Part shown: positions 7,510-23,240 of the stretch, piece after piece
Numbering within the stretch: position 1 is the stretch's first letter
Layout of the letters: every line of letters starts with the position of its first letter
Assembly: GCA_949130495.1 (NCBI GenBank)
Contig: OX422211.1
Coordinates: forward strand, 635,943,717-636,007,716
DNA length: 64,000 nucleotides
From: Sambucus nigra
Lineage: Eukaryota; Streptophyta; Magnoliopsida; Dipsacales; Adoxaceae
Reading direction: 5' to 3'
Program-made: the position numbers and the translations under genes
Notes under the pieces: generated by a model
Seen by the model: only the letters and a program-made list of their open reading frames with translations
Databases searched by the model: none
Told to the model about the DNA's origin: nothing

Positions 7510-10500
7510 GACTCCCGGTTTGAGAATACGATGATAATTTGCATATTTCTAAACATAGGCTTAAAAACATGGCGTTAGATGATGAAAACCCAAAACAGCC
7601 CCCAAACGGCCCCATGGGTGGCACCAACACCTCCCACGGGACCAATGTCACTCGTAGGAACTAATCGCGCAGCCACGGGACTCCCAGTTTGACAATACGA
7701 TGATAATTTGCATATTTCTAGACTTAGGTTTAAAAAATGGCGTTAGAGGGTAAAAACCCGAAACAACCCTCGAACGGCCACGTGGGTGGCACAAACACAT
7801 CCCACGGGACCAATATAACTCGTAGGAACTGACCCCGCAGCCGCGAGACTCTCGGTTTGAGAATAGGACGATAATTTGCATATTTCAAGACTTAGGCTTA
7901 AAAACATGGCGTTAGAGGGTGAAAACCTGAAATAACCCCCGAACAACCCCGTGGGTGGCGCCAACACCTCCCACGGGACCAATATGACTCGTAGGGACTG
8001 AAACCACAGCTGCGGGACTCCCCGTTTGAGAATATCATGATAATTTGCATATTTCTAGACATAGGCTTAAAAACATGGCGTTAGTGGGTGAAAACCCAAA
8101 ACAACCCCCAAACAGCCCCGTGGGTAGCACCAACAACTCCCACGGGACCAATGTCACTCGTAGGAACTGACCGCGCAGCCGCGGGACTCCCGATTTGAGA
8201 ATACAATGATAATTTGCATAGTTCTAGACTTAGGCTTAAAAATATTGCGTTAGAGGGTGAAAATTCAAAATATCCCCAAACGGCCCCGTGGGTGGCACCA
8301 ACACCTCCCATGGGACAAATGTAACTCATAGGAACTGACCCCGTAGCTGTGGGACTACCGGTTTGAGAATACGACGATAATTTGGATATTTCTAGACTTA
8401 GGCTTAAAAACATGGCATTAGAGGGTGAAAACCAGAAACAACCCCCGAACGGCCCCGTGGGTGGCACCAACACCTCCCACGGGTCAAATATAACTCATAA
8501 GAACTGATCGCGTAGCCGCGGGACTCCCGGTTTGAGAATACACTGATAATTTGCATATTTCTAGACTTAGTCTTGAAAACATGGCGTTAGAGGGTAAAAA
8601 CCCGAAACAGCCCCCGAACGGCCCCGTGGGTGGCACCAACACTTCCCACGAGACCAATGTAACTCGTAGGAACTAATCGTGCAGCCGCAGAACTCCTGGT
8701 TTGACAATACGATGATAATTTACATATTTCTAGACTTTAGCTTAAAAACATTGCGTTAGAGGATGAAAACTCGAAACAGCCCCCGAACGGCCCCGTGGGT
8801 GGCACGAACACCTCCCACGGGACCAATGTCACTCATAAGAACTGATTGCGTAGCTGCGGGACACCCGGTTTGAGAATACGATGTTAATTTTCATATTTCT
8901 AGACTTATGCTTAAAAATATTGCGTTAGAGGGTGGAAATCCGAAACAACCCCCGAACGGCCCGTGGGTGGTACCAACACCTCCTACGGGACCAATGTAAC
9001 TCATAGGAACTCACGCATAGCCGCGGGACTCCCGGTTTGAGAATATGCTGATAATTTGCATATTTCTAGACTTAGGCTTGAAAACGAGGTGTTAGAGGTT
9101 ATAAACTCGAAACAGCCCCCGAACGGCCCTGTGGGTCGCACCAACACCTCCGACGGGACCAATGTAACTCGTAGGAACTTACCGCGCAGCCGCACAACTC
9201 TCTTTATGAGAATACGATGATAATTTGCATATTTCTAGACTTAGGTTTAAAAATATTGCGTTAGAGGATGAAAACCCGAAACAGCCCCCGAACGGCCCGT
9301 TGGGTGGCACCAACACCTCCCACGGGACGAATGTAACTCGTAGGAACTGAACACGCAGCCGCGGGACTCTCGATTTTAAAATATGACGATAATTTTCATA
9401 TTTCTAGACTTATGCTTAAAAACATGGCGTTAAAAGGTGAAATTCTGAAACATCCCCCGAACCTCCCCGTGGGTTGCACCAACACCTCCCAAGGGACAAA
9501 TGTAACTCATAGAAACTGACCCCGCAGCCACGGGACTCCCAGTTTATGTATACGACGATAATTTGCATATTTCTAGACTTAGGCTTAAAAACATGCTGTT
9601 AAAGGGTGAAAACCCGAAAATTCTCTCGAACGGCCCCACGGGTGGTACCAACACCTCCCACGGGACCAATGTAACTCGTAGGAACTGACCACACAGCCGC
9701 GGGTATCTCGGTTTGAGAATACGATGATAATTTGCATATTTTTAAACTTAGGCTGCAAAACATGTCGTTAGAGGGTGAAAACCCAAAACAACCCCCGAAC
9801 GGCCCCGTGAGTGGCACCAACACTTCCCACGGGACTAAATAAACTCGTAGGAACTGACCGCGTAGCTGCGGGACTCCCGGTTTGAGAATACGATGATAAT
9901 TTGCATATTTCTACACTGAGGCTTTGAAATATGGCGTTAGAGGATGAAAACCTTAAACATCCCCCGAACGGCCCCGTGGGTGGCACCAACACCTCTCACG
10001 GGACCAATGTAACTCGTTGGAACTGACCGTACAGCCGCGGGACTCCAGATTTGAGAATATGATGATAATTTGACTATTTCTAGACTTAGGTTAAAAAACA
10101 TGCCGTTAGAGGGTGAAAACCCGAAACAGCCCCCGAACGGCCCGGGGGTGGCACCAACACCTCCCACGGGACTAATGTAACTCTTAGGAACTGACCACGC
10201 AGCCGCGGGACTCTCGATTTCAGAATATGACAAAAATTTGCATATTTCAAGACTTAGGCTTAAAAACATGTCGTTAGAGGGTGAAAACTCGAAATAGCCC
10301 CCAAACGGCCCCGTGGGTGGTACTAACACCTCCCACGGGACCAATGTAACTCGTACGAACTGACCCCGTATCCCTGGGACTCCGGGTTTGAGAATACGAT
10401 GAGAATTTTCATATTTCGAGACTTAGGCTTATGACCTTGGCGTTAGACAGTGAAAACCCGAACGGCCCCGTGGGGGGCACCAACACCTCTTACGGGACCA

Positions 10501-10763
10501 ATGTAACTCGTAGGAACTGACATTACAGCCGTAGGACTCTCAGTTTGAGAATACGATGATAGTTTGCATATTTCTAGGCTTAGGCTTAAAAACATGGCGT
10601 TAGAGGGTGAAAACCCGAAACAGCCTCCGAACGGCCCCGTGGGTGACACCAACACCTCCCACGGGACCAATGTAAATCGTAGGAACTGACCACGCAGCCG
10701 CGGGACTCCCGATTTGAGAATACGATGATAATTTGCATATTTCTAGACTTAGGCTTAAAAGCA
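7395..10763 (+). repeat. 22-monomer higher-order unit, copy 1 (older)
   Basis: Variant monomers in this block reappear in the same order 3,701 bp to the right (7,421 to 11,122; 9,599 to 13,300). The offset becomes 3,714 bp beyond a 13-bp deletion near 10,453 in this copy. By eye it differs from the next copy by a few substitutions per monomer. Confidence 0.85.
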
Positions 10764-13700
10764 AGGCGTTAGAGGGTGAAAACCCAAAACATCCCCCGAA
10801 CAACGCCGTGGGTGGCACCAACACCTCCCACGGGACCAATGTAACTCATAGGAACTGACCGTGCAACCGCAGGACTCCCGATTTGAGAATACGATGATAA
10901 TTTACATATTTCTAGACATAGGATTAAAAACATGGCGTTAAAATGTGAAAACCCAAAATTGCACCCGAACAGACACGTGGGTGGCACCCACACCTCCCAC
11001 GGGACAAATGTAACTCGTACGAACTGACCCCGCAGCCGCGGGACTCCTGGTTTGAGAATACGAAGATAATTTTCATATATCTAGACTTAGACTTAAAAAC
11101 ATGGCGTTAGAGGGTGAAAACCTAAAATAGCCCCCGAACGACCTCGTGGGTGGCACCAACACCTCCCATGGGACCAATATAACTCGTAGGAACTGACCGC
11201 CCAGCCGCGGGACTCCCAGTTTGAGAATACGATGATAATTTGCATATTTCTGAACATAGGCTTAAAAACATGGCGTTAGATGATGAAAACCCAAAACAGC
11301 CCCCAAACGGCCCCATGGGTGGCACCAACACCTCCCACGGGACCAATGTCACTCGTAGGAACTAATCGCGCAGCCACGGAACTCCCAGTTTGACAATACG
11401 ACGATAATTTGCATATTTCTAGACTTAGGTTTAAAAAATGGCGTTAGAGGATAAAAACCCGAAACAACCCTCGAACGGCCACGTGGGTGGCACAAACAAA
11501 TCCCACGGGACCAATATAACTCGTAGGAACTGATACCACAGCCACGAGACTCACAGTTTGAGAATACGACGATAATTTGCGTATTTCAAGACTTAGGCTT
11601 AAAAACATGGCGTTAGAGGGTGAAAACCTGAAATAACCCCCGAACGACCCCGTGGGTGGCGCCAACACCTCCCACGGGACCAATGTGACTCGTAGGGACT
11701 GAAACCACAGCCGCGGGACTCCCCGTTTGACAATATGATGATAATTTGCATATTTCTAGACATAGGCTTAAAAACATGGCGTTAGTGGGTGAAATCCCAA
11801 AACAGCCCCCAAACAGCCCCGTGGGTAGCACCAACAACTCCCACGGGACCAATGTCACTCGTAGGAACTGACCGCGTAGCCGCGGGACTCCCGGTTTGAG
11901 AATACAATGATAATTTGCATAGTTCTATACTTAGGCTTAACAATATTGCGTTAGAGGGTGAAAATTCAAAACATCCCCAAACGGCCCCGTGGATGGCACC
12001 AACACCTCCCATGGGACAATTGTAACTCGTAGGAACTGACCCCGCAGCCGCGGGACTATCAGTTTGAGAATACGATGATAATTTGGATATTTCTAGACTT
12101 AGGCTTAAAAACATGGCATTGGAGGGTGAAAACCAGAAACAACCCCCGAACTGCCCCGTGGGTGGCCCCAACACCTCCCACGGGACAAATATAACTCATA
12201 AGAACTGATCGCGTAGCCGCGGGACTCCCGGTTTGATAATACACTGATAATTTGCATATTTCCAGACTTAGTCTTGAAAACATGGCGTTAGAGGATAAAA
12301 ACCCGAAAAAGCCCCCGAACGGCCCCGTGGGTGGCACCAACACCTCCCACGAGACCAATGTAACTCGTAGGAACTAATCGCGCAGCCGCAGAACTCCTGG
12401 TTTGACAATACGATGATAATTTACATATTTGTAGACTTAAGCTTAAAAACATTGCGTTAGAGGATGAAAACTCGAAACAGCCCCCGAACGGCCCCGTGGG
12501 TGGCACGAACGCCTCCCACGGGACCAATGTCACTCGTAGGAACTGACTGCGTAGCTGCGGGACACCCGGTTTGAGAATACGATGTTAATTTTCATATTTC
12601 TAGGCTTAGGCTTAAAAATATTGCGTTAGAGGGTGAAAATCCGAAACAGCCCCCGAACGGCCCGTGGGTGGTACCAACACCTCCTACGGGACCAATGTAA
12701 CTCATAGGAACTCATGCATAGCCGCGGGACTCCCGGTTTGAGAATATGCTGATAATTTGCTTATTTCTAGACTTAGGCTTGAAAATGTGGTGTTAGAGGT
12801 TATAAACTCGAAACAGCCCCCGAATGGCCCTGTGGGTCGCACCAACACCTCCGACGGGACCAATGTAACTCGTAGGAACTTACCGCATAGCCGCGCGACT
12901 CCCGTTCTGAGAATACGATGATAATTTGCATATTTCTAGACTTAGGTTTAAAAACATTGCGTTAGAGGATGAAAACCCGAAACAACCCCCGAACGGCCCC
13001 GTGGGTGGCACCAACACCTCCCACGGGACGAATGTAACTCGTAGGAACTGAACACGTAGCCGCGGGACTCTCGATTTTAAAATATGACGATAATTTTCAT
13101 ATTTCTAGACTTATGCTTAAAAACATGGCGTTAAAAGGTGAAATTCTGAAACATCTCCCGAACCGCCCCGTGGGTTGCACCAACACCTCCCAAGGGACAA
13201 ATGTAACTCATAGGAACTGACCCCGCAGCCACAGGACTCCCAGTTTATGTATACGATGATAATTTACATATTTCTAGACTTAGGCTTAAAAACATGATGT
13301 TAGAGGGTGAAAACCCGAAAATTCTCCCGAACGGCCCCACGGGTGGTACCAACACCTCCCACGGGACCAATGTAACTCGTAGGAACTGACCACACAGCCG
13401 CGGGACTCTCGGTTTGAGAATACGATGATAATTTGCATATTTTTAAACTTAGGCTGCAAAACATGTCGTTAGAGGGTGAAAACCCGAAACAGCCCCCGAA
13501 CGGCCCCGTGAGTGGCACCAACACTTCCCACGGGACTAAATAAACTCGTAGGAACTGACCGCGCAGCTGCGGGACTCCCGGTTTGAGAATACGATGATAA
13601 TTTGCATATTTCTACACCGAGGCTCAAAAATATGGCGTTAGAGGGTGAAAACCATAAACATCCCCCGAACGGCCCCGTGGGTGGCACCAACACCTCTCAC

Positions 13701-14477
13701 GGGACCAATGTAACTCGTTGGAACTGACCGTGCAGCCACGGGACTCCAGATTTGAGAATATGATGATAATTTGACTATTTCTAGACTTAGGTTAAAAAAC
13801 ATGTCGTTAGAGGGTGAAAACCCGAAACAGCCCCCGAACGGCCCCGGGGGTGGCACCAACACCTCCCACGGGACTAATGTAACTCTTAGGAACTGACCAC
13901 GCAGCCGCGGGACTCTCGATTTGAGAATACGACAAAAATTTGCATATTTTAAGACTTACGCTTAAAAACATGTCGTTAGAGGGTGAAAACTCGAAATAGC
14001 CCTCAAACGGCCCCGTGGGTGGTACTAACACCTCCCACGGGACCAATGTAACTCGTACGAACTGACCCCGTATCCCTGGGACTCCGAGTTTGAGAATACG
14101 ATGAGAATTTTCATATTTCGAGACTTAGGCTTATGAACTTGGCGTTAGACGGTGAAAACCCGAAATAGCCCCCGAACGGCCCCGTGGGGGGCACCAACAC
14201 CTCCTACGGGACCAATGTAACTCGTAGGAACTGACATTGTAGCAGCGGGACTCTCGATTTGAGAATACGATGATAATTTGCATATTTCTAGACTTAGGCT
14301 TAAAAACATGGTGTTAGAGGGTGAAAACCCGAAACAGCCTCCGAACGGCCCCGTGGGTGACACCAACATGTCCCACGGGACCAATGTAAATCGTAGGAAC
14401 TGACCGCGCAGCCGCGGGACTCCCGGTTTGAGAATACGATGATAATTTGCATATTTCTAGACTTAGGCTTAAAAACA
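10764..14477 (+). repeat. 22-monomer higher-order unit, copy 2 (3,714 bp)
   Basis: This copy is almost identical to the block exactly 3,714 bp to the right. The left breakpoint lies between 10,763 (last difference between copies) and about 10,870, with the corresponding right breakpoints at 14,477-14,584 and 18,191-18,298. Scattered single-base differences include ACAGGACTCCC here (about 13,231) against ACGGGACTCCC in copy 3. Confidence 0.9.
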
Positions 14478-17400
14478 AGGCGTTAGAGGGTGAAAACCCA
14501 AAACATCCCCCGAACAACGCCGTGGGTGGCACCAACACCTCCCACGGGACCAATGTAACTCATAGGAACTGACCGTGCAACCGCAGGACTCCCGATTTGA
14601 GAATACGATGATAATTTACATATTTCTAGACATAGGATTAAAAACATGGCGTTAAAATGTGAAAACCCAAAATTGCACCCGAACAGACACGTGGGTGGCA
14701 CCCACACCTCCCACGGGACAAATGTAACTCGTACGAACTGACCCCGCAGCCGCGGGACTCCTGGTTTGAGAATACGAAGATAATTTTCATATATCTAGAC
14801 TTAGACTTAAAAACATGGCGTTAGAGGGTGAAAACCTAAAATAGCCCCCGAACGACCTCGTGGGTGGCACCAACACCTCCCATGGGACCAATATAACTCG
14901 TAGGAACTGACCGCCCAGCCGCGGGACTCCCAGTTTGAGAATACGATGATAATTTGCATATTTCTGAACATAGGCTTAAAAACATGGCGTTAGATGATGA
15001 AAACCCAAAACAGCCCCCAAACGGCCCCATGGGTGGCACCAACACCTCCCACGGGACCAATGTCACTCGTAGGAACTAATCGCGCAGCCACGGAACTCCC
15101 AGTTTGACAATACGACGATAATTTGCATATTTCTAGACTTAGGTTTAAAAAATGGCGTTAGAGGATAAAAACCCGAAACAACCCTCGAACGGCCACGTGG
15201 GTGGCACAAACAAATCCCACGGGACCAATATAACTCGTAGGAACTGATACCACAGCCACGAGACTCACAGTTTGAGAATACGACGATAATTTGCGTATTT
15301 CAAGACTTAGGCTTAAAAACATGGCGTTAGAGGGTGAAAACCTGAAATAACCCCCGAACGACCCCGTGGGTGGCGCCAACACCTCCCACGGGACCAATGT
15401 GACTCGTAGGGACTGAAACCACAGCCGCGGGACTCCCCGTTTGACAATATGATGATAATTTGCATATTTCTAGACATAGGCTTAAAAACATGGCGTTAGT
15501 GGGTGAAATCCCAAAACAGCCCCCAAACAGCCCCGTGGGTAGCACCAACAACTCCCACGGGACCAATGTCACTCGTAGGAACTGACCGCGTAGCCGCGGG
15601 ACTCCCGGTTTGAGAATACAATGATAATTTGCATAGTTCTATACTTAGGCTTAACAATATTGCGTTAGAGGGTGAAAATTCAAAACATCCCCAAACGGCC
15701 CCGTGGATGGCACCAACACCTCCCATGGGACAATTGTAACTCGTAGGAACTGACCCCGCAGCCGCGGGACTATCGGTTTGAGAATACGATGATAATTTGG
15801 ATATTTCTAGACTTAGGCTTAAAAACATGGCATTGGAGGGTGAAAACCAGAAACAACCCCCGAACTGCCCCGTGGGTGGCCCCAACACCTCCCACGGGAC
15901 AAATATAACTCATAAGAACTGATCGCGTAGCCGCGGGACTCCCGGTTTGATAATACACTGATAATTTGCATATTTCCAGACTTAGTCTTGAAAACATGGC
16001 GTTAGAGGATAAAAACCCGAAAAAGCCCCCGAACGGCCCCGTGGGTGGCACCAACACCTCCCACGAGACCAATGTAACTCGTAGGAACTAATCGCGCAGC
16101 CGCAGAACTCCTGGTTTGACAATACGATGATAATTTACATATTTGTAGACTTAAGCTTAAAAACATTGCGTTAGAGGATGAAAACTCGAAACAGCCCCCG
16201 AACGGCCCCGTGGGTGGCACGAACGCCTCCCACGGGACCAATGTCACTCGTAGGAACTGACTGCGTAGCTGCGGGACACCCGGTTTGAGAATACGATGTT
16301 AATTTTCATATTTCTAGGCTTAGGCTTAAAAATATTGCGTTAGAGGGTGAAAATCCGAAACAGCCCCCGAACGGCCCGTGGGTGGTACCAACACCTCCTA
16401 CGGGACCAATGTAACTCATAGGAACTCATGCATAGCCGCGGGACTCCCGGTTTGAGAATATGCTGATAATTTGCTTATTTCTAGACTTAGGCTTGAAAAT
16501 GTGGTGTTAGAGGTTCTAAACTCGAAACAGCCCCCGAATGGCCCTGTGGGTCGCACCAACACCTCCGACGGGACCAATGTAACTCGTAGGAACTTACCGC
16601 ATAGCCGCGCGACTCCCGTTCTGAGAATACGATGATAATTTGCATATTTCTAGACTTAGGTTTAAAAACATTGCGTTAGAGGATGAAAACCCGAAACAAC
16701 CCCCGAACGGCCCCGTGGGTGGCACCAACACCTCCCACGGGACGAATGTAACTCGTAGGAACTGAACACGTAGCCGCGGGACTCTCGATTTTAAAATATG
16801 ACGATAATTTTCATATTTCTAGACTTATGCTTAAAAACATGGCGTTAAAAGGTGAAATTCTGAAACATCTCCCGAACCGCCCCGTGGGTTGCACCAACAC
16901 CTCCCAAGGGACAAATGTAACTCATAGGAACTGACCCCGCAGCCACGGGACTCCCAGTTTATGTATACGATGATAATTTACATATTTCTAGACTTAGGCT
17001 TAAAAACATGATGTTAGAGGGTGAAAACCCGAAAATTCTCCCGAACGGCCCCACGGGTGGTACCAACACCTCCCACGGGACCAATGTAACTCGTAGGAAC
17101 TGACCACACAGCCGCGGGACTCTCGGTTTGAGAATACGATGATAATTTGCATATTTTTAAACTTAGGCTGCAAAACATGTCGTTAGAGGGTGAAAACCCG
17201 AAACAGCCCCCGAACGGCCCCGTGAGTGGCACCAACACTTCCCACGGGACTAAATAAACTCGTAGGAACTGACCGCGCAGCTGCGGGACTTCCGGTTTGA
17301 GAATACGATGATAATTTGCATATTTCTACACCGAGGCTCAAAAATATGGCGTTAGAGGGTGAAAACCATAAACATCCCCCGAACGGCCCCGTGGGTGGCA

Positions 17401-18191
17401 CCAACACCTCTCACGGGACCAATGTAACTCGTTGGAACTGACCGTGCAGCCACGGGACTCCAGATTTGAGAATATGATGATAATTTGACTATTTCTAGAC
17501 TTAGGTTAAAAAACATGTCGTTAGAGGGTGAAAACCCGAAACAGCCCCCGAACGGCCCCGGGGGTGGCACCAACACCTCCCACGGGACTAATGTAACTCT
17601 TAGGAACTGACCACGCAGCCGCGGGACTCTCGATTTGAGAATACGACAAAAATTTGCATATTTTAAGACTTACGCTTAAAAACATGTCGTTAGAGGGTGA
17701 AAACTCGAAATAGCCCTCAAACGGCCCCGTGGGTGGTACTAACACCTCCCACGGGACCAATGTAACTCGTACGAACTGACCCCGTATCCCTGGGACTCCG
17801 AGTTTGAGAATACGATGAGAATTTTCATATTTCGAGACTTAGGCTTATGAACTTGGCGTTAGACGGTGAAAACCCGAAATAGCCCCCGAACGGCCCCGTG
17901 GGGGGCACCAACACCTCCTACGGGACCAATGTAACTCGTAGGAACTGACATTGTAGCAGCGGGACTCTCGATTTGAGAATACGATGATAATTTGCATATT
18001 TCTAGACTTAGGCTTAAAAACATGGTGTTAGAGGGTGAAAACCCGAAACAGCCTCCGAACGGCCCCGTGGGTGACACCAACATGTCCCACGGGACCAATG
18101 TAAATCGTAGGAACTGACCGCGCAGCCGCGGGACTCCCGGTTTGAGAATACGATGATAATTTGCATATTTCTAGACTTAGGCTTAAAAACA
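14478..18191 (+). repeat. 22-monomer higher-order unit, copy 3 (3,714 bp)
   Basis: This is a direct tandem copy of the previous block. Past about 18,298 the sequence departs from the copy-2 register: the monomer at 18,301-18,469 differs from its 14,587 counterpart at several sites. The start of the 27.8-kb duplication falls inside this unit. Confidence 0.9.
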
Positions 18192-21100
18192 AGGCGTTAG
18201 AGGGTGAAAACCCAAAACATCCCCCGAACAACGCCGTGGGTGGCACCAACACCTCCCACGGGACCAATGTAACTCATAGGAACTGACCGTGCAACCGCAA
18301 GACTCCCGATTTGAGAATACGATGATAATTTGCATATTTCTAGACTTAAGATTAAAAACATGGCGTTAAAATCTGAAAACCCAAAATTGCACCCGAACGG
18401 ACACGTGGGTGGCACCCACACCTCCCACGGGACAAATATAACTCGTACGAACTGACCCCGCAGCCGTGGGACTCCTGGTTTGAGAATACGAAGATAATTT
18501 TCATATATCTTGACTTAGACTTAAAAACATGGCGTTAGAGGGTGAAAACCTAAAATATCCCCCGAACGGCCTCGTGGGTGGCACCAACACCTCCCATGGG
18601 ACCAATATAACTCGTAGGAACTGACCGCCCAGCCGCGGGACTCCCAGTTTGAGAATACGATGATAATTTGCATATTTCTAAACATAGGCTTAAAAACATG
18701 GCATTAGAGGGTGAAAACCCGAAATAGCCCCCAAACGGCCACCTGGGTGGCACCAACACCTCCCACGGGACCAACGTCACTCATAGGAACTGATCGCGCA
18801 GCCGTGGGACTCCCGGTTGGAGAATACGATGATAATTTGCATATTTCTAGACTTAGACTTAAAAACATGGCATTAGAGGGTGAAAACCTGAAATAGCCCC
18901 CGAACGGCCTCGTGGGTGGCACCAACAGCTCCCATGGGACAAATATAACTCATAGGAACTGACCGCGTAGCCGCGGGACTCCCGGTTTGAGAATAGAATG
19001 ATAATTTGCATATTTCTAGACATAGGCTTAAAAACATGCCGTTAGAGGGTGAAAACATGAAATAGCCCCCGAACGGCCCCTTGGGTGTCACCAACACCTC
19101 CCACGGGATCAATGCAACTCGTAGGAACTGACCGCACAGCCGCGGGACTCCCGACTTGAGAATACGACGATAATTTGTATATTTCTAGACTTAGGTTTAA
19201 AAACATGTCGTTAGAGGGTGAAAACCCGAAACAACCTCCGAACGGCCCCGTGGGTGGTACCAACACCTCCCACGAGACCAATGTAACTCTTAGGAAGTGA
19301 CCGTGTAGCCGTGGGACTCCCAGTTTGAGAATACGATGATAATTTGCATATTTCAAGACTTAGGCTTAAGAATATAGCATTAGAGGGTGAAAACCTGAAA
19401 TATCTCCCGAACCACCCCGTGGGTTGCACCAACACCTCCCACGGGACCAATGTAACTCGTAGGAACTGACAGCGCAGCTGCGGGACTCTCGGTTTGAGAA
19501 TATGATGATAATTTGCATATTTTTAGACTAATGCTTAAAAACATGGCAGTAGATGGTGAAAACTTGAAACATCCCCCGAACCGCCCGGTGGGTGGCACCA
19601 ACATCTCCCACGGGACAAATGTAACTCTTAGGAACTGACCCTGTAGCCGTGGGACTCCAGGTTTGAGAATACGATGACAATTTGCATATTTCTAGACTTA
19701 GGTTTAAAAACATGGCTTTAAAGGGTGAAAACCTGAAACATCCCCCGAAGGGCCCCGTGGGTGGCACCAACACCTCCCAAGGGACCAATGTAACTTGTAG
19801 GAACTGACCCCGCAGCCGTGGGACTGCCGATTTGATAATACGATGATAATTTACATATTTTTAAACTTAGACATAAAAACATGTCGTTAGAGGGTGAAAA
19901 CCCGAAACAACCGCCGAACGGCCCCGTGAGTGGCACCAACACCTCCCACGGGACCGAAGTAACTCGTAGGAACTGACCGCTTAGCCGCGAGACTCCCGGT
20001 TTGAGAATATTATGATAATTTGTATATTTCAAGACATAGGCTTAAAAACATGGAGTTAGAGGGTGAAAACCCGAAACATCCCCCGAACGGCCCCGTGGGT
20101 GGCCCTAACACCACCCACGGGACCAACGTAACTCGTAGGAACTGACCGCGCCGCCGTGGGACTCCCGGTTTGAGATTACGCTGATAATTTGCATATTTCT
20201 TAACTTTGTCTTAAAAATATGGCGTTAGAGGGTGAAAACCCGAAACAACACCCGAACGGCCCCGTGGGCGGCACCAACACCTCCAACGGGACCAATGTGA
20301 CTCGTAGGAACTGACCACGCAGCCACGGGACTCTCGGTTTGAGAATATGAGGATAATTTGCATATTTCTAGACTAATGCATAAAAACATGGAGTTAGATG
20401 ATGAAAACTAGAAACATCCCCCGAATCGCCCCGTGGGTGTCCCCAACACCTCCCACGGGACAAATGTAACTCTTAGGAACTGACCCTAAAGCCGCTGTAC
20501 TCCCAGTTGGAGAATACGACGAATTTGCATATTTATAGACTTAGGCTAAAAAATATGTCTTTAGAGGGTGAAAACCTGAAACATCCCACGAACGGCCTCG
20601 TGGGTCGCACCAACACCTCCCACGGGACCAATGTAACTCGTAGGAACCGACCGCGCAGCCGCGGGACTCCCGATATGAGAATACGATGAATAATTGCATA
20701 TTTATATACTTATTCTTAAAACATGGCGTTAGTGGGTGAAAACCCGAAACAGCCCCCGAATGACCCCGAGGGTGGCATCAACACCTCCCACGGGACCAAT
20801 GTAACTCTTAGGAACTAACCGCGCAGCCGCGGTACTCTCGGTTTGAGAATACGCCGATAATTTGCATATTTTTAAACTTAGACATAAAAACATGTCGTTA
20901 CAGGGTGAAAACCCGAAATAGCCCCCGAACCGCCCTGTGAGTGGCAGCAACACCTCCCACGGGACCAAAGTAACTCGTAGGAACTGACCGTGCAGTCGCA
21001 GTACTCCCGGTTTGAGAATATGATGATAATTTGTATATTTCTAGACTTAGGCTTAAAAACATGTAGTTAAAGGGTGAAAACCCAAAACATCCCCCGAATG

Positions 21101-23240
21101 GCCCCTTGAGTGCCACCAACACCTCCCACTGGACCAATGTAACTCGTAGGAACTGACCGCGCAGCCACGGGACTCCCGGTTTGAGAATATAATGATAATT
21201 TGCATATTTCTAGACTTAGGCTTAAAAACATGGCGTTAGAGGTTGAAAACCCAAAACATCACCCGAACGGCCCCATGGGGGGTACTAACACCTCCCACGG
21301 GATCCTTGTAACTCATACGAACAGACCCCGCAGTTGCGGGACTCCCGATTTGGGAATGCGATGATAATTTGCATATTTCGAGACTTAGGCTTAAAAACAT
21401 GGCGTTAGAGGGTGAAAACACAGAATAACACCCGAACGACCCCGTGGGTGGCACTAACACCTCCCACGGGACGAAATAAACTAGTAGGAACTGACTGCGC
21501 AGCCGCGGGACTCCCGGTTTGAGAATACGATGATAATTTGCATATTTCTAGACTTAGGCTTAAAAACATGACGTTAGAGGGTGAAAACCCAAAACATCTC
21601 CCGAACGGCCCTGTGGGTGGAACCAACACGTCCCACGGGACCAATGTAACTCATAGGAACTGACCGTGCAGCGGCGGGACTCCCAATTTGAGAATACGAT
21701 GAATGTTTGCATATTTCTAGAGTTAGGCTTAAAAATAAGGCGTTAGACGGTGAAAACCCGAAACATCCCCCGAACGACCCCGTGGGTGGCACCAACACCT
21801 CCCATGGGACCAATGTAACTCGTAGGAACTGACCATGCAGTCGTGGGACTCCCGATTTGAGAATACGACGATAATTTGTTTATTTCTAGACTTAGGCTAA
21901 AAAACATGGTGTTAGAGGGGGAAAACCTGAAACATCCCACGAACAGCCCCGGGATGGTACCAACACCTCCCAAGGGTCCAATGTAAGTCGTAGGAACAGT
22001 TCGCGCAGCCGTGGGACTCCCGGTATGAGAATATAATGATAATTTACATATTTATGGACTCAGGCTAAAAGCATGGTGTTAGAAGGTGAAAACCCAAAAT
22101 AGCACCCGATCGGCCCCATAGATGGCACCAACACCTCCCACGGAACCAATATAAAACGTAGGAACTGACCGCACAGTCGCGGGACTCCCGATTTGAGAAT
22201 ACGATCATAATTTGTATATTTCTAGACTTAGGCTATAAAAACATGGCGTTAGAGGGTGAAAACCCGAAATTGCCCCCGAACGGCCCCGTGGGTGGCACCA
22301 ACACCTCCCACGAGACCAATAAAACTCGTAGGAACTGACCCCGTATCCGCGGGACTTACGGTTTGAGAATAAGACAATAATTTGCATAATTCTAGTCTTG
22401 GGCTTAAAAACATGGCATTAGAGGGTGAAAACCCGAAATAGCGCCCGAACGGCCCTGTGGGTGGCACCAACACCTCCCACGGGACCAACGTAACTCGTAA
22501 GAACTGACATCGCAGCCGCGGGACTCCCAGTTTGAGAATAGGACTATAATTTGTGTATTTCTAGACTTAGGCTTAAAAACATGTCGTTATAGGGTGAAAA
22601 CTTGAAACAACCTCCGAACGGCCCCGTGGGTGGCACCAATACCTCCCACGGGACCAATTTAAGTCGTAGGAACTGACTGCACAGCCGTGGGACTCCCGGT
22701 TTGAGAATATGATGATAATTTTCTTATTTCTAGACTTAGGCTTAAAAACATGATGTTAGAGGGTGAAAACCCAAAACATCTCCCGAACGGCCTTGTGGGT
22801 GGCACCAACACGTCCCACGGGACCAATGTAACTTGTACGAACTGACCGCGCAGCGGCGGGACTCCCGATTTGAGAATACGATGAATATTTGCATATTTAT
22901 AGACTTAGACTTAAAAACATGGCGTTAGTGGGTGAAAACCTGAAATAGCCCCCGAACGGCCCCGTGGGTGGCACCAACGCCTCCCATGGGACAAATGTAA
23001 ATCCTAGGAACTGACCCCACAATCGCAGGATTCCCGGTTTGAGAATACGACGATAATTTAGATATTTCTAAACTTAGGCTTAAAAACATGGCGTTAAAGC
23101 ATGAAACCTGAAACAGCCCCCAAACGGCCCCGTGGGTGGTCTCAACACCTCCCATGGGATCAATGTAACTCGTCGAAACTAACCGCGGAGCCGCGGGGCT
23201 ATCGGTTTGAGAATATGATGATAATTTGCATATCTCTAGG

